Below are positions 16,435-24,182 of a stretch of DNA of 64,000 nt, in pieces. The number at the start of each line of letters is the position of its first letter. The stretch's first letter is position 1. The stretch covers positions 682,001-746,000 of the forward strand of contig CAVOTL010000007.1 in assembly GCA_963699345.1 (NCBI GenBank), given 5' to 3'. Position numbers and translations under genes: made by a program. The stretch comes from Bog-756 sp963699345. GTDB lineage: Bacteria > Actinomycetota > Acidimicrobiia > Acidimicrobiales > RAAP-2. A model generated the notes under the pieces. The model did not search any database, had not been told where the DNA came from, and was given only the letters and a program-made list of their open reading frames with translations.

Positions 16435-17679
16435 ATGTCGCAGAACGAACTCGTCGTGTCCGCCGATGGGCACGTGCTCGAACCCACCGATCTGTTCCGC
16501 ACCCGCCTGCCGAAGCACCTCCGCGAGCGCGGGGTCTGGGAAGAGGACTTCGAGATCGAACCGTTCGTGGAGGGGGGCGCCCGGATCTTCCGGCGACTGC
16601 ACACGCCCGGGTACGAGGGGTGGACGATCTCCCGCTACCGCCAGACGGGCGGCCGGATGCCCGAGGGTGATCCCGAGATCATCCTCGACGACATGAGGTT
16701 CGACGGGGTCGACGTGCAGATCATGCACCCGAACCTCTCGCTCTTCGGTCTCTACTCCGACGACCACGAACTCTCGATGGCCCACGCCCGCGTGTACAAC
16801 GACTACATCGTCGAGCGGTTCACGCCCTACTTCGACCGGATCGTGCCCACCGCGCCGGTTCCCCTGACCGACATCGGCGACGCGGTCGCCGAGATCGAGC
16901 GGGTGGCCGCCGCCGGGTTCCGGGCCATCCTCCTGCCGGCGATCGCCCCGAAGCCCTACTACTCCCGGAGCTTCGACCCGGTGTGGGAGGCGGCCGTGGC
17001 CAACGGGGTGCAGATCTTCATCCACACCCAGACCGGCGGGGTGAAGGTCAACGACCCCGAGTCGACGACGCTCAAGGTCGTGATGGAGTCGGCCGCCCAG
17101 GTGAACCAGCCGATGACCGAGAAGTCGGCGTCCAAGCGGATGATCACCCAGTGCATCTACTCCACCGTGGTGCCCCAGCAGATCATGTGCGAGCTCATCG
17201 GCGGGGGCGTGCCCGAGCGCTACCCCGAACTCCACTTCTCCCTCATCGAGTTCAACGCCAACTGGCTGGCCTCCCTCGTCGGCGCCATGGACAAGTGCTG
17301 GGTCACCGGCATCGGCCAGGACGCCGACTGGTGGCTCGGCTACTGGGACGACCAGCGCCCGGCCACCGACCAGCCGAGCATGGCGCAGCTGTTCCGCCTC
17401 AACGAGAAGTGGCCCTATCCGCTGAAGCCGAGCGAGTACGTCAAGCGCCAGTTCCACATCTCGTTCCAGGACGACCCGGTGGCGATCGCCTGTCGGCACA
17501 TCACCGGACTGTCGACCCTCGTGTGGGGCAACGACTACCCCCATGCCGAGGGGACGTTCCGCGGGAGCCGCGAGCTCATCGCCACCCAGCTCGGCGACCT
17601 GCCCGCCGACGAGCGGGCCGCCATCGTCGGCGGCACGCTGGCCGATCTGCTGCACCTCGACACACCGGTGCCGGCCTGA
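16435..17679 (+). CDS. amidohydrolase (ACMSD/gamma-resorcylate decarboxylase-like)
   Basis: A 414-residue amidohydrolase-2 protein. The N-terminal metal motif is SADGHVLEP (D-G-H near 11-13), FIHTQTGG holds the mid-barrel His, and WGNDYPHAEGT near 365-375 holds the C-terminal Asp and His. The family decarboxylates or hydrolyses aromatic and ring-cleavage carboxylates with one metal ion. AGGAGG about 6-7 bases upstream supports the ATG. It shares a divergent promoter with the cyclase, and its stop overlaps the SDR start, so both belong to one transcript. Confidence 0.9.
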   Translation: MSQNELVVSADGHVLEPTDLFRTRLPKHLRERGVWEEDFEIEPFVEGGARIFRRLHTPGYEGWTISRYRQTGGRMPEGDPEIILDDMRFDGVDVQIMHPNLSLFGLYSDDHELSMAHARVYNDYIVERFTPYFDRIVPTAPVPLTDIGDAVAEIERVAAAGFRAILLPAIAPKPYYSRSFDPVWEAAVANGVQIFIHTQTGGVKVNDPESTTLKVVMESAAQVNQPMTEKSASKRMITQCIYSTVVPQQIMCELIGGGVPERYPELHFSLIEFNANWLASLVGAMDKCWVTGIGQDADWWLGYWDDQRPATDQPSMAQLFRLNEKWPYPLKPSEYVKRQFHISFQDDPVAIACRHITGLSTLVWGNDYPHAEGTFRGSRELIATQLGDLPADERAAIVGGTLADLLHLDTPVPA

Positions 17680-18590
17680 CCCGGCTCGACTTCGACGGAC
17701 GCGTCGCCGTCGTCACCGGCGCGGGGCGCGGCATCGGCCTGGCGTACGCGCGCCTGCTCGCCGAGCGGGGTGCCTGCGTCGTCGTCAACGACCTCGGTGG
17801 ATCGATCGACGGGACCGGTGCCGATGAGGGGCCGGCCTCCGAGGCCGTCGCCGCCATCGCGGCGTCGGGTGGAACGGCCGTCGCCGACACCCACGACGTG
17901 TCCTCCGTCGACGGGGCGGACGCCCTCGTCGCCACCGCCGTCGACCGGTTCGGCCGGATCGACATCGTCATCAACAACGCCGGGGTGATCCGCTGGGCGG
18001 GACCGCCGGACGTCGACGCCGACAACCTGGCCCTCCACCTGGCGGTCCACGTGGGGGGCTCGTTCAACACGGCCCGGGCAGCCTGGCCCCACCTGGTCGG
18101 ACAGGGGTACGGACGCCTGGTGATGACGACCTCCACCGGGATGCTCGGGCTGCCCACCAACACCTCGTACGCCACGGCCAAGGGCGGGGTCGTGGGCCTG
18201 ACCCGCAGCCTGGCCACGGCCGGCGCCGCCCACGGCATCAAGGTCAACATGATCGCTCCGGGGGCGATGACCCGGATGGCCGGCCCGGGCTCCGACGATC
18301 CGCGGATGGCCCCCGGGCTCGTCGCCCCCATGGCCGCGTTCCTGGCCCACGAGGACTGCCCGGTCACCGGTGAGCTGTACACCGCCGGCTTCGGGCGTTT
18401 CGCCCGCCTGTTCATCGGCTCCACGCCGGGCTATGTCGCCACCGACGACGAGCCGACCATCGAGGACGTCGCCCGCCACTGGGAGGCGATCAACGACGAG
18501 ACGGGCTACACGGTCCCCGCCGACCTCATGGCGTGGTCGGCCACCTTCATGGCCCACCTGCACGGGGACGACGCGCCCCCCACCGGCTGA
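17676..18590 (+). CDS. SDR-family oxidoreductase with probable CTG start
   Basis: A short-chain dehydrogenase of about 304 residues. TGAGRGIG is at 14-21, NNAG at 100-103 and Y165-x3-K169 in SYATAK. The VVVNDLGGSIDGTG segment resembles the dehydrogenase domain of multifunctional beta-oxidation enzymes and steroid dehydrogenases. No ATG, GTG or TTG lies in frame near the family N-terminus. A CTG at 17676 gives the expected TRLDFDGRVAVVTGAG start and forms CTGA with the amidohydrolase stop, a counterpart of the ATGA coupling used elsewhere here. A post-Rossmann C-terminal extension of ~60 residues is present. Confidence 0.82.
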   Translation: MTRLDFDGRVAVVTGAGRGIGLAYARLLAERGACVVVNDLGGSIDGTGADEGPASEAVAAIAASGGTAVADTHDVSSVDGADALVATAVDRFGRIDIVINNAGVIRWAGPPDVDADNLALHLAVHVGGSFNTARAAWPHLVGQGYGRLVMTTSTGMLGLPTNTSYATAKGGVVGLTRSLATAGAAHGIKVNMIAPGAMTRMAGPGSDDPRMAPGLVAPMAAFLAHEDCPVTGELYTAGFGRFARLFIGSTPGYVATDDEPTIEDVARHWEAINDETGYTVPADLMAWSATFMAHLHGDDAPPTG

Positions 18591-18601
18591 CGGGCGGCCG
18601 C

Positions 18602-19369
18602 CTACTCGTCGAGCAGGTCGGGATGCTGCTCGACGATCCAGTCGTAGAGCGGCTGGAACTGCCGCCAGCCGACGCGGTGGCCACCGGTCTGGCCGAAGGT
18701 GGTCCGGGCCACCTCCGGATCGATCAGGACGGGGGTGCCGGCGGCTTCGGCCACCAGCTGGGCCTGGCACGACCGCTCCATGGTGACGAACCACCACGCC
18801 GCCTCGTCCACGGTGCGACCCACGGTCAGCAGGCCGTGGTTCTCCAGGATGGCCGCCTTCGACTCCCCCAGTGCCCCGGCGATCCGCTTGCCTTCCTCGA
18901 TGTCGAGGACGGCACCCGAGTAGTCGCCGTAGACCACGTGGTCCTCGTAGAAGGCGCAGGCGTCCTGGGTGAGCGGGTCGAGTGGCCGGTGGAGCGTCGA
19001 CCACGCCTTGCCGTACACCGAGTGGGAGTGGGCGGCGGACACCACGTCGGGCCGGGCCGCGTGGATCTGGCTGTGGATGACGAAGGCCGCCTGGTTGACC
19101 GGCCACGTGCCCTCGACCACCTCTCCCCGGTCGTTGACGAGCAGCAGGTCCCGGACGCGGATCTGCTTGAAGTTCATCCCCAGCGGATTGACCCAGAAGT
19201 GGTCGGTCCGCTCGGGGTCGCGCGCCGTGATGTGGCCGGCCGTGCCCTCGTCGAAGCCGAAGTGGCCGAAGATTCGGAACGCGGCGGCGAGGCGCTGCTT
19301 GCGGTGCGTGCGCTCCTCCTCCACCGTGTCGAACGTCGGGAATGTGTGCGGTCTGCGATCGGACGCCAT
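18602..19369 (-). CDS. class II aldolase/adducin-family protein
   Basis: A 255-residue class II aldolase domain. Zn-binding His 114 and 116 are in SAAHSHS, and the third His is in ILENHGLLT. The acidic catalytic position could not be fixed by eye. The family catalyses retro-aldol cleavage or decarboxylation of small hydroxy acids; this subgroup is common in actinobacterial catabolic clusters with unknown substrates. The ATG at 19369 is preceded at 6 bases by TACGAT (19381-19376, minus), a leaderless arrangement. The promoter shares the 19399-19414 operator with the acyl-CoA dehydrogenase. Confidence 0.88.
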   Translation of the reverse strand: MASDRRPHTFPTFDTVEEERTHRKQRLAAAFRIFGHFGFDEGTAGHITARDPERTDHFWVNPLGMNFKQIRVRDLLLVNDRGEVVEGTWPVNQAAFVIHSQIHAARPDVVSAAHSHSVYGKAWSTLHRPLDPLTQDACAFYEDHVVYGDYSGAVLDIEEGKRIAGALGESKAAILENHGLLTVGRTVDEAAWWFVTMERSCQAQLVAEAAGTPVLIDPEVARTTFGQTGGHRVGWRQFQPLYDWIVEQHPDLLDE

Positions 19370-19398
19370 ACCCAGATCGTACCGTCGCGGGACGCACC

Positions 19399-19414
19399 TG
19401 TACCGGTCGGTCCA
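19399..19414. promoter_or_regulatory. TetR-type operator, copy 3
   Basis: TGTACCGGTCGGTCCA. It lies in a divergent spacer of only 58 bp. The -10-like boxes TACGAT (19381-19376, minus) and TAGGAT (19416-19421, plus) flank it, so a bound repressor would cover the -35 or spacer region of both promoters. Confidence 0.7.
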
Positions 19415-19427
19415 ATAGGATCGGGAG

Positions 19428-20576
19428 ATGGACTTCGAGCTCACCGGACCCGAGCGCGAGCTGGTCGGCCTGTGCCGAGACTTCGCGACCAAGGAGATCG
19501 CCGCGCGTGCCCCGCTGGCGTGGGAGGAGGCCCGGTGCCCCACCGACCTGCTCCGGGAGATGGGGGCGCTCGGCCTGCTCGGCATGCTCGTCCCCGAGGA
19601 GTGGGGCGGCATCGGCATGTCCACGGTCGGCTTCGTGGCCGCCATGGAACAGATCGGTCTGGCCGACCAGTCGGTGGCCGCCGCCTGGCAGGCCCACGTG
19701 ACCATCGGCTCGTTGCCGCTCCTGCTGTTCGGCGACGACGCCCAGCGCGACCGCTGGCTGCGTCCGTTGGCCGAGGGCCGCGCCCTCGGGGCGTTCGGGC
19801 TGACCGAGCCCGATGCGGGCTCGGACGCCCGCGGGATCCGCACCCGGGCCGTCCGGCGCGCCGGTGGCTGGGTCATCAACGGCTCGAAGACGTTCATCTC
19901 CAACGCCGGGACGGACATGTCCTTCGGCGTCACCCTTCTGGCCCGGACCGACTCCGGGGAAGGCGCCGCCCCGAGGTTCGCCAGCTTCGTCGTCGAGCGG
20001 GACACCCCCGGATTCACCATGGGCCCGAAGATGCGCGGCATCGGGTGGCGCGGCCTCGACACCCGTGAGCTCTTCTTCGACGACGTCGAGGTACCCGACG
20101 ACCACCTCGTCGGCGACCCCGATCTGGGCCTCAGCCAGTTCCTCCGCACCCTCGAGGTCGGGCGCATCTCCATCGCCGCCCTGTCGCTCAGCCTGACCCA
20201 GGCGGTGCTCGACCTGGCCACCGCCTACGCCGGCCAGCGCCACCAGTTCGGCCAGCCGATCTCCTCCTTCCAGGCCGTGCAGTTCAAGCTGGCCGACATG
20301 GCCACCGAACTCGAGGCCGCCCGGTGGCTCACGTACCGTGCCGCCTATCTGCGTGACGCCGGCCGCCCGTTCCTGAAGGAGGCGGCCATGGCCAAGCTCA
20401 AGGCCAGCCGGCTGGCCACGTGGGCGGCCTCCGAGGCGGTGCAGATCCACGGCGGCGTCGGCTACATGCTCGACTCACCGGTGGCCCGGTTCTACTGCGA
20501 CTCCAAGGTCCTCGAGATCGGCGAGGGGACCAACGAGATCCAGCACCTCGTCATCGCCCGCGCCCTGGGGTGCTGA
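19428..20576 (+). CDS. acyl-CoA dehydrogenase
   Basis: A 382-residue acyl-CoA dehydrogenase with the three usual domains: N-terminal helical (1-115), beta-barrel (GAFGLTEPDAGSDARGI near 123-140, the FAD-contact loop) and C-terminal helical (YAGQRHQFGQPISSFQAVQ; IHGGVGYMLD; EGTNEIQHL). A catalytic Glu is plausible in the EGTNEI or upstream helix region but was not assigned. It would introduce a 2,3 double bond into an acyl-CoA intermediate. TAGGAT ends 6 bases before the ATG, so the mRNA is probably leaderless. Confidence 0.93.
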   Translation: MDFELTGPERELVGLCRDFATKEIAARAPLAWEEARCPTDLLREMGALGLLGMLVPEEWGGIGMSTVGFVAAMEQIGLADQSVAAAWQAHVTIGSLPLLLFGDDAQRDRWLRPLAEGRALGAFGLTEPDAGSDARGIRTRAVRRAGGWVINGSKTFISNAGTDMSFGVTLLARTDSGEGAAPRFASFVVERDTPGFTMGPKMRGIGWRGLDTRELFFDDVEVPDDHLVGDPDLGLSQFLRTLEVGRISIAALSLSLTQAVLDLATAYAGQRHQFGQPISSFQAVQFKLADMATELEAARWLTYRAAYLRDAGRPFLKEAAMAKLKASRLATWAASEAVQIHGGVGYMLDSPVARFYCDSKVLEIGEGTNEIQHLVIARALGC

Positions 20577-20625
20577 GGGTCACTCCCCGGGGACCCGGCG
20601 CTGCGGGAGACCGGGCCGAGGACGT

Positions 20626-22617
20626 TCAGACAGCGGCGAGGTGGCGGACGGCCGCGGCGATGTCGTCGCGGTCCGGGAGCCATGCCCGCTCGAGGCCCGG
20701 CGAGTAGGGCGCCGGGCTGGCGGCGGCACCGACCCGCTGGATCGGGGCGTCGAGATCCCAGAACGCCTCGCGGGCCACGGTGGCCACGATCTCGGCGCCG
20801 ATGCCGAACGGGACGACCGCCTCGTGGGCGACGAGCAGACGGCCGGTGCGCCGCACCGACTCGAGGACGGGTCCCATGTCGAGCGGGGCCACCGTGCGCA
20901 GGTCGACCACCTCGACGGAGATCCCCTCTTCCCCCAGCGCCTCAGCGGCCGCCACCGCCTCGTGGACCATCCGGGACACCGATACGACGGTCACGTCGGT
21001 CCCGGGCCGGACCACGGCAGACACCCCGATGGGCACGATGTGGTCGGCCGACGGCCTCGGGCCCTTCATGCCGTACAGCAGCCGGTTCTCGATGAAGATG
21101 ACCGGGTTCGGGTCCTGGATCGCCGCCCGCAGCAGTCCGTAGGTGTCGGACGGCGTCGAGGGCATGACGACCGTGAGCCCCGGGACGTGGGCCAACAGGG
21201 CCTCGAGGCTCTGGGAGTGCTGGCTCCCCGAGGACCGTCCGGCCCCGAACTGGGTGCGCACCACCATGGCCATCTCGGCGTTGCCGCCCGTCATGAACGG
21301 CAGCTTGGCCGCCTGGTTGAGCAGCTGGTCGAAGCAGACCCCTACGAAGTCGAGGTACATCAGCTCCACCACCGGCCGCATGCCGGCCATGGCGGACCCG
21401 ACCCCGAGTCCCATGATGGCCGTCTCGGAGATCGGCGTGTCGCGCACCCGCGCCCCGAACCGGTCACGAAGGCCACGGGTGAGGCCGAACACGTTGCCAC
21501 CCTCCCCGACATCGATCCCGGCGACGAACACCCGGTCGTCGCGTTCGAGCTCGGCCTCGAGCGCGTCGTGGACCGCGTCCATCATGCGGAACACCGGTGC
21601 ATCGGCCGGCGGGGCCGGTGGCTCGGGGTACTGCGGCCTCGCCCGGAGCACGAAATCGGTCACCGTGGCGGGGTCGGGGAGCGCCAGGTCGCGGGCCTGC
21701 TCGACGGCGGCGTCGAGCTGCTCGGCCACCGACGACTGCAGCGCCTTCAGCTCGTCGTCGCCGATCCCGGCGTGGCGGAGCCGGGCCTCGTGCACCAGGA
21801 GCGGGTCACGGCCCTTCCACTCCTCGACCTCGTCGTTGGTGCGGTAGCGCTCGGGATCACCTTCGTAGTGGCCGTGCCAGCGGAAGGTCGTCGCCTCCAC
21901 CACCACCGGACCTCCCCCCGACCGCACGGCGTCGACGACGCCGTCCATGACGTCGGCCGTCGCCACGACGTCGTTGCCGTCGACCGAGTGGTAGCGGATG
22001 CCGTAGCCGGCGGCCCGCCGCTCGAGCGAGGCCCCGTGCTGGGTCGACGCGGGGGAGAACTCGGCGTAGCCGTTGTTCTCGCAGAAGAACACCACCGGGA
22101 GCTGCCACACCGCGGCGAGGTTCATCGCCTCGTGGAACGCCCCCTGGGCGGGTGCGCCGTCGCCGAAGAACGCCACCGCCACGGCCCCGTCGGCCCGGAG
22201 CTGGGACGCCGTCGCCGCGCCGACCGCGATCGGCACCCCGGCGGCCACGATCCCGTTGGCCCCGAGGATCCCGAGGCGCGGGTCGGCGATGTGCATCGAA
22301 CCGCCCCGGCCGCGGTTGGTCCCTTCGTCCCTGCCCATGAGTTCGGCGAACATGCCGAGGGGTTCGAGCCCCTTGGCCAGGCAGTGGCCGTGGCCCCGGT
22401 GGGTCGAGGTGATGACGTCGGCCGGGCCGAGCGGCCAGCACGCTCCGACGGCCGCGGCCTCCTGGCCGATCGACAGGTGGACGAAGCCGGGCACCTCGCC
22501 ATCGCGGTAGAGCGCCGACACGCGTTCCTCGAAGCCGCGGATGACGAGCATCCGTCGGTACATCTCGACGAGGTCGGCGGGGGTTCGGCCGGACGGCGGG
22601 GGCGGGCGGTCGGTCAC
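20626..22617 (-). CDS. fused alpha-beta thiamine-diphosphate E1 oxo-acid dehydrogenase
   Basis: A 663-residue single chain. About residues 1-330 are an E1-alpha domain with the ThDP motif starting GDGAPAQGAFHEAMN and ending CENN. About 345-663 are an E1-beta domain (GIDVGEGGNVFGLTRGL; PISETAIMGLGVGSAMAGM). E1 enzymes decarboxylate 2-oxo acids or acetoin and pass the acyl group to an E2 lipoyl protein; no E2 or E3 is in the window. Alpha and beta are normally separate in branched-chain/acetoin E1. The GTG start at 22617 follows TACACT (22630-22625, minus) by 7 bases: leaderless. Confidence 0.9.
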   Translation of the reverse strand: MTDRPPPPSGRTPADLVEMYRRMLVIRGFEERVSALYRDGEVPGFVHLSIGQEAAAVGACWPLGPADVITSTHRGHGHCLAKGLEPLGMFAELMGRDEGTNRGRGGSMHIADPRLGILGANGIVAAGVPIAVGAATASQLRADGAVAVAFFGDGAPAQGAFHEAMNLAAVWQLPVVFFCENNGYAEFSPASTQHGASLERRAAGYGIRYHSVDGNDVVATADVMDGVVDAVRSGGGPVVVEATTFRWHGHYEGDPERYRTNDEVEEWKGRDPLLVHEARLRHAGIGDDELKALQSSVAEQLDAAVEQARDLALPDPATVTDFVLRARPQYPEPPAPPADAPVFRMMDAVHDALEAELERDDRVFVAGIDVGEGGNVFGLTRGLRDRFGARVRDTPISETAIMGLGVGSAMAGMRPVVELMYLDFVGVCFDQLLNQAAKLPFMTGGNAEMAMVVRTQFGAGRSSGSQHSQSLEALLAHVPGLTVVMPSTPSDTYGLLRAAIQDPNPVIFIENRLLYGMKGPRPSADHIVPIGVSAVVRPGTDVTVVSVSRMVHEAVAAAEALGEEGISVEVVDLRTVAPLDMGPVLESVRRTGRLLVAHEAVVPFGIGAEIVATVAREAFWDLDAPIQRVGAAASPAPYSPGLERAWLPDRDDIAAAVRHLAAV

Positions 22618-22626
22618 GGTCTGTAG

Positions 22627-22642
22627 TGTACTGGTCGGTACA
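22627..22642. promoter_or_regulatory. TetR-type operator, copy 4 (best palindrome)
   Basis: TGTACTGGTCGGTACA, with perfect TGTAC/GTACA arms. It overlaps the TACACT -10-like box of the E1 gene (22630-22625, minus) and the start of TACAAT (22639-22644, plus), the -10-like box of the divergent SDR gene. A bound repressor would block both. Confidence 0.75.
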
Positions 22643-22701
22643 ATGACCGACAGATCGATGTCCCGTCCCACCGACCGCCGAGGCCCAGGAGCCGTACCCG
22701 C

Positions 22702-23448
22702 ATGAGCGGGCCGCGACGGGTGGTGGTGATCACCGGTGCGGGGGGTGCGCTGGGGGCGGCGGTGTCCCGCCGGCTGGCCGGCGAAGCCGACACCGACCTC
22801 GTCCTGAGCGACGTCAGCGCGACGTCCCTCGAGGCCACCGTGGCCGGACTCCCCGACACCGACGGCTCCGTCGAGACGGCGCTGGCCGACGTGAGCGACC
22901 CCGACCAGGTGGAGTCCGTCGTCGCCCTGGCCGTGGAACGGTTCGGTCGTCTCGACGTCCTCATCAGCAACGCCGGGGTCCTGTCGGCCAACGGTCGGAT
23001 CCACAACCTCGGCAACGACGAATGGGAGCGGGCCTTCCGTATCAACGTGCTGGGCGCCGTCAACGGCATCCGGGCCGCCGTCGGGGTCATGCGCCCGCAA
23101 CGGGCGGGGTCGATCGTGCTGACGGCCTCGGTGTCGGGGCTGACCGCCTGGTCGCACGCGGCGCCGTACTGCGCCACCAAGGCGGCGGTGATCCAACTGG
23201 CCAAGGTCGCCGCCGTCGAGTACGCCCGCGACGGGATCCGCGTCAACTGCGTCTGCCCGGGCTCGTTCCGCTCCGCCATCCACGACGACCTGCCCGAGGA
23301 GTCCGTCGATGCCATCGCCAGCCGTCACCCCCTCGGCCTCGGCTCGGCCGACGACCTCGTCGGTGCCTACTCGTACCTGGCGGGTGACGACTCCCGGTGG
23401 ACCACGGGATCGGCGATGGTCGTCGACGGTGGTTACTCGGCGCCGTGA
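22702..23448 (+). CDS. SDR-family oxidoreductase
   Basis: A 248-residue classical SDR. The cofactor motif is TGAGGALG near 11-18 (GxxxGxG with Leu), SNAG near 90, the catalytic Ser in LTASVSG and YCATK near 154-158. Such enzymes oxidise or reduce a secondary alcohol. The ATG at 22702 has AGGAG about 11 bases upstream. It is divergent from E1 and convergent with the TetR gene, overlapping its 3' end by 16 bases. Confidence 0.9.
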   Translation: MSGPRRVVVITGAGGALGAAVSRRLAGEADTDLVLSDVSATSLEATVAGLPDTDGSVETALADVSDPDQVESVVALAVERFGRLDVLISNAGVLSANGRIHNLGNDEWERAFRINVLGAVNGIRAAVGVMRPQRAGSIVLTASVSGLTAWSHAAPYCATKAAVIQLAKVAAVEYARDGIRVNCVCPGSFRSAIHDDLPEESVDAIASRHPLGLGSADDLVGAYSYLAGDDSRWTTGSAMVVDGGYSAP

Positions 23449-24086
23449 GCGGGCGACGGTCCGGGTCGGTCGCCGCCGGCGGCGATGCCCCGGATGAAGA
23501 TCTCGGCGAACGGGGCCGCCACATCGCGGGCCGAGAGCGGACCACCCGCCTTCAACCACAGATAGGTGTAGTTGTGCATCCCCAGCCAGGCGAGCGCGGT
23601 CAGTCGCGGATCGAGCTCGCGGAACTCGCCGGCGTCCACGCCGGCCCGGAACACCGCCTCGACCCGTCGCTCGTAGTCCCGTCGCCGACCCTGGAACCGA
23701 CGGGCCCGCTCGCCGGTCAGGGCCGGGAACTCGTGCAGGAACACCCACACGTGGTCGGGGTAGCGGTGGATGACGTCCAGCAGCTCGTCGCCGAGCATGG
23801 CCAGCTGCTGCGACGGTGTACCGCCCGCCTCGGCCACCCGGTCGGCACCCAGCATGACCTCGTCCATGACGCGGTCATGGATGGCCACCAGCAGCGCTTC
23901 CTTGGACCCGATGTAGTGGTAGAGCGCGCCCTTGCCGAGATCGTTGGCGACACACAGCTCGTTGATGCCCGTGGCGTGGTAGCCCCCCCGGGCGAAGACG
24001 CTCGCCGACGTGTCGATGATCGCCTGGCGACGGAGCTCCCGCCTGGTCGGGCCAGGAGCATCACCCGTCGCTTCGACCTGTGCCAT
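23433..24086 (-). CDS. TetR-family regulator, candidate master regulator of the catabolic block
   Basis: A 217-residue TetR protein. The N-terminal helix-turn-helix reads RQAIIDTSASVFARGGYHAT, then INELCVANDLGKGALYHYIG and SKEALL, the classic TetR pattern. The C-terminal half is a helical ligand/dimer domain with an aromatic HNYTYLWLKAG stretch. It is the only regulator next to the four operator-linked divergent pairs, so it is the best candidate to bind TGTACCG-N2-CGGTACA; this is inference, since its own promoter carries a different palindrome (24087-24101). TAGCGT lies 8 bases before its ATG: leaderless. Confidence 0.88.
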   Translation of the reverse strand: MAQVEATGDAPGPTRRELRRQAIIDTSASVFARGGYHATGINELCVANDLGKGALYHYIGSKEALLVAIHDRVMDEVMLGADRVAEAGGTPSQQLAMLGDELLDVIHRYPDHVWVFLHEFPALTGERARRFQGRRRDYERRVEAVFRAGVDAGEFRELDPRLTALAWLGMHNYTYLWLKAGGPLSARDVAAPFAEIFIRGIAAGGDRPGPSPAHGAE

Positions 24087-24101
24087 CTAGCCCGACGCTA
24101 G
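24087..24101. promoter_or_regulatory. palindrome over the TetR gene promoter
   Basis: CTAGC-N5-GCTAG, a perfect 5-bp inverted repeat ending one base before the TetR ATG. It overlaps TAGCGT (24100-24095, minus), the probable -10 of the gene, so it is a candidate autoregulatory operator. It does not match the four-copy operator. Confidence 0.5.
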
Positions 24102-24182
24102 CAAGGGTCCCCTGGTGGAGCCACTGACCGACATCCTCGAACCCCAGTCCGACATGAGATCCCTCGACCACGGAGGCCCCGC

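Noticed and set aside
20578..20597. GGGTC/GACCC repeat after the acyl-CoA dehydrogenase
   Set aside because: A 5-bp stem with a 10-base loop is expected by chance at this GC content.
23816..23832. TGTACCG half-site inside the TetR gene
   Set aside because: Right half does not match; coding context.
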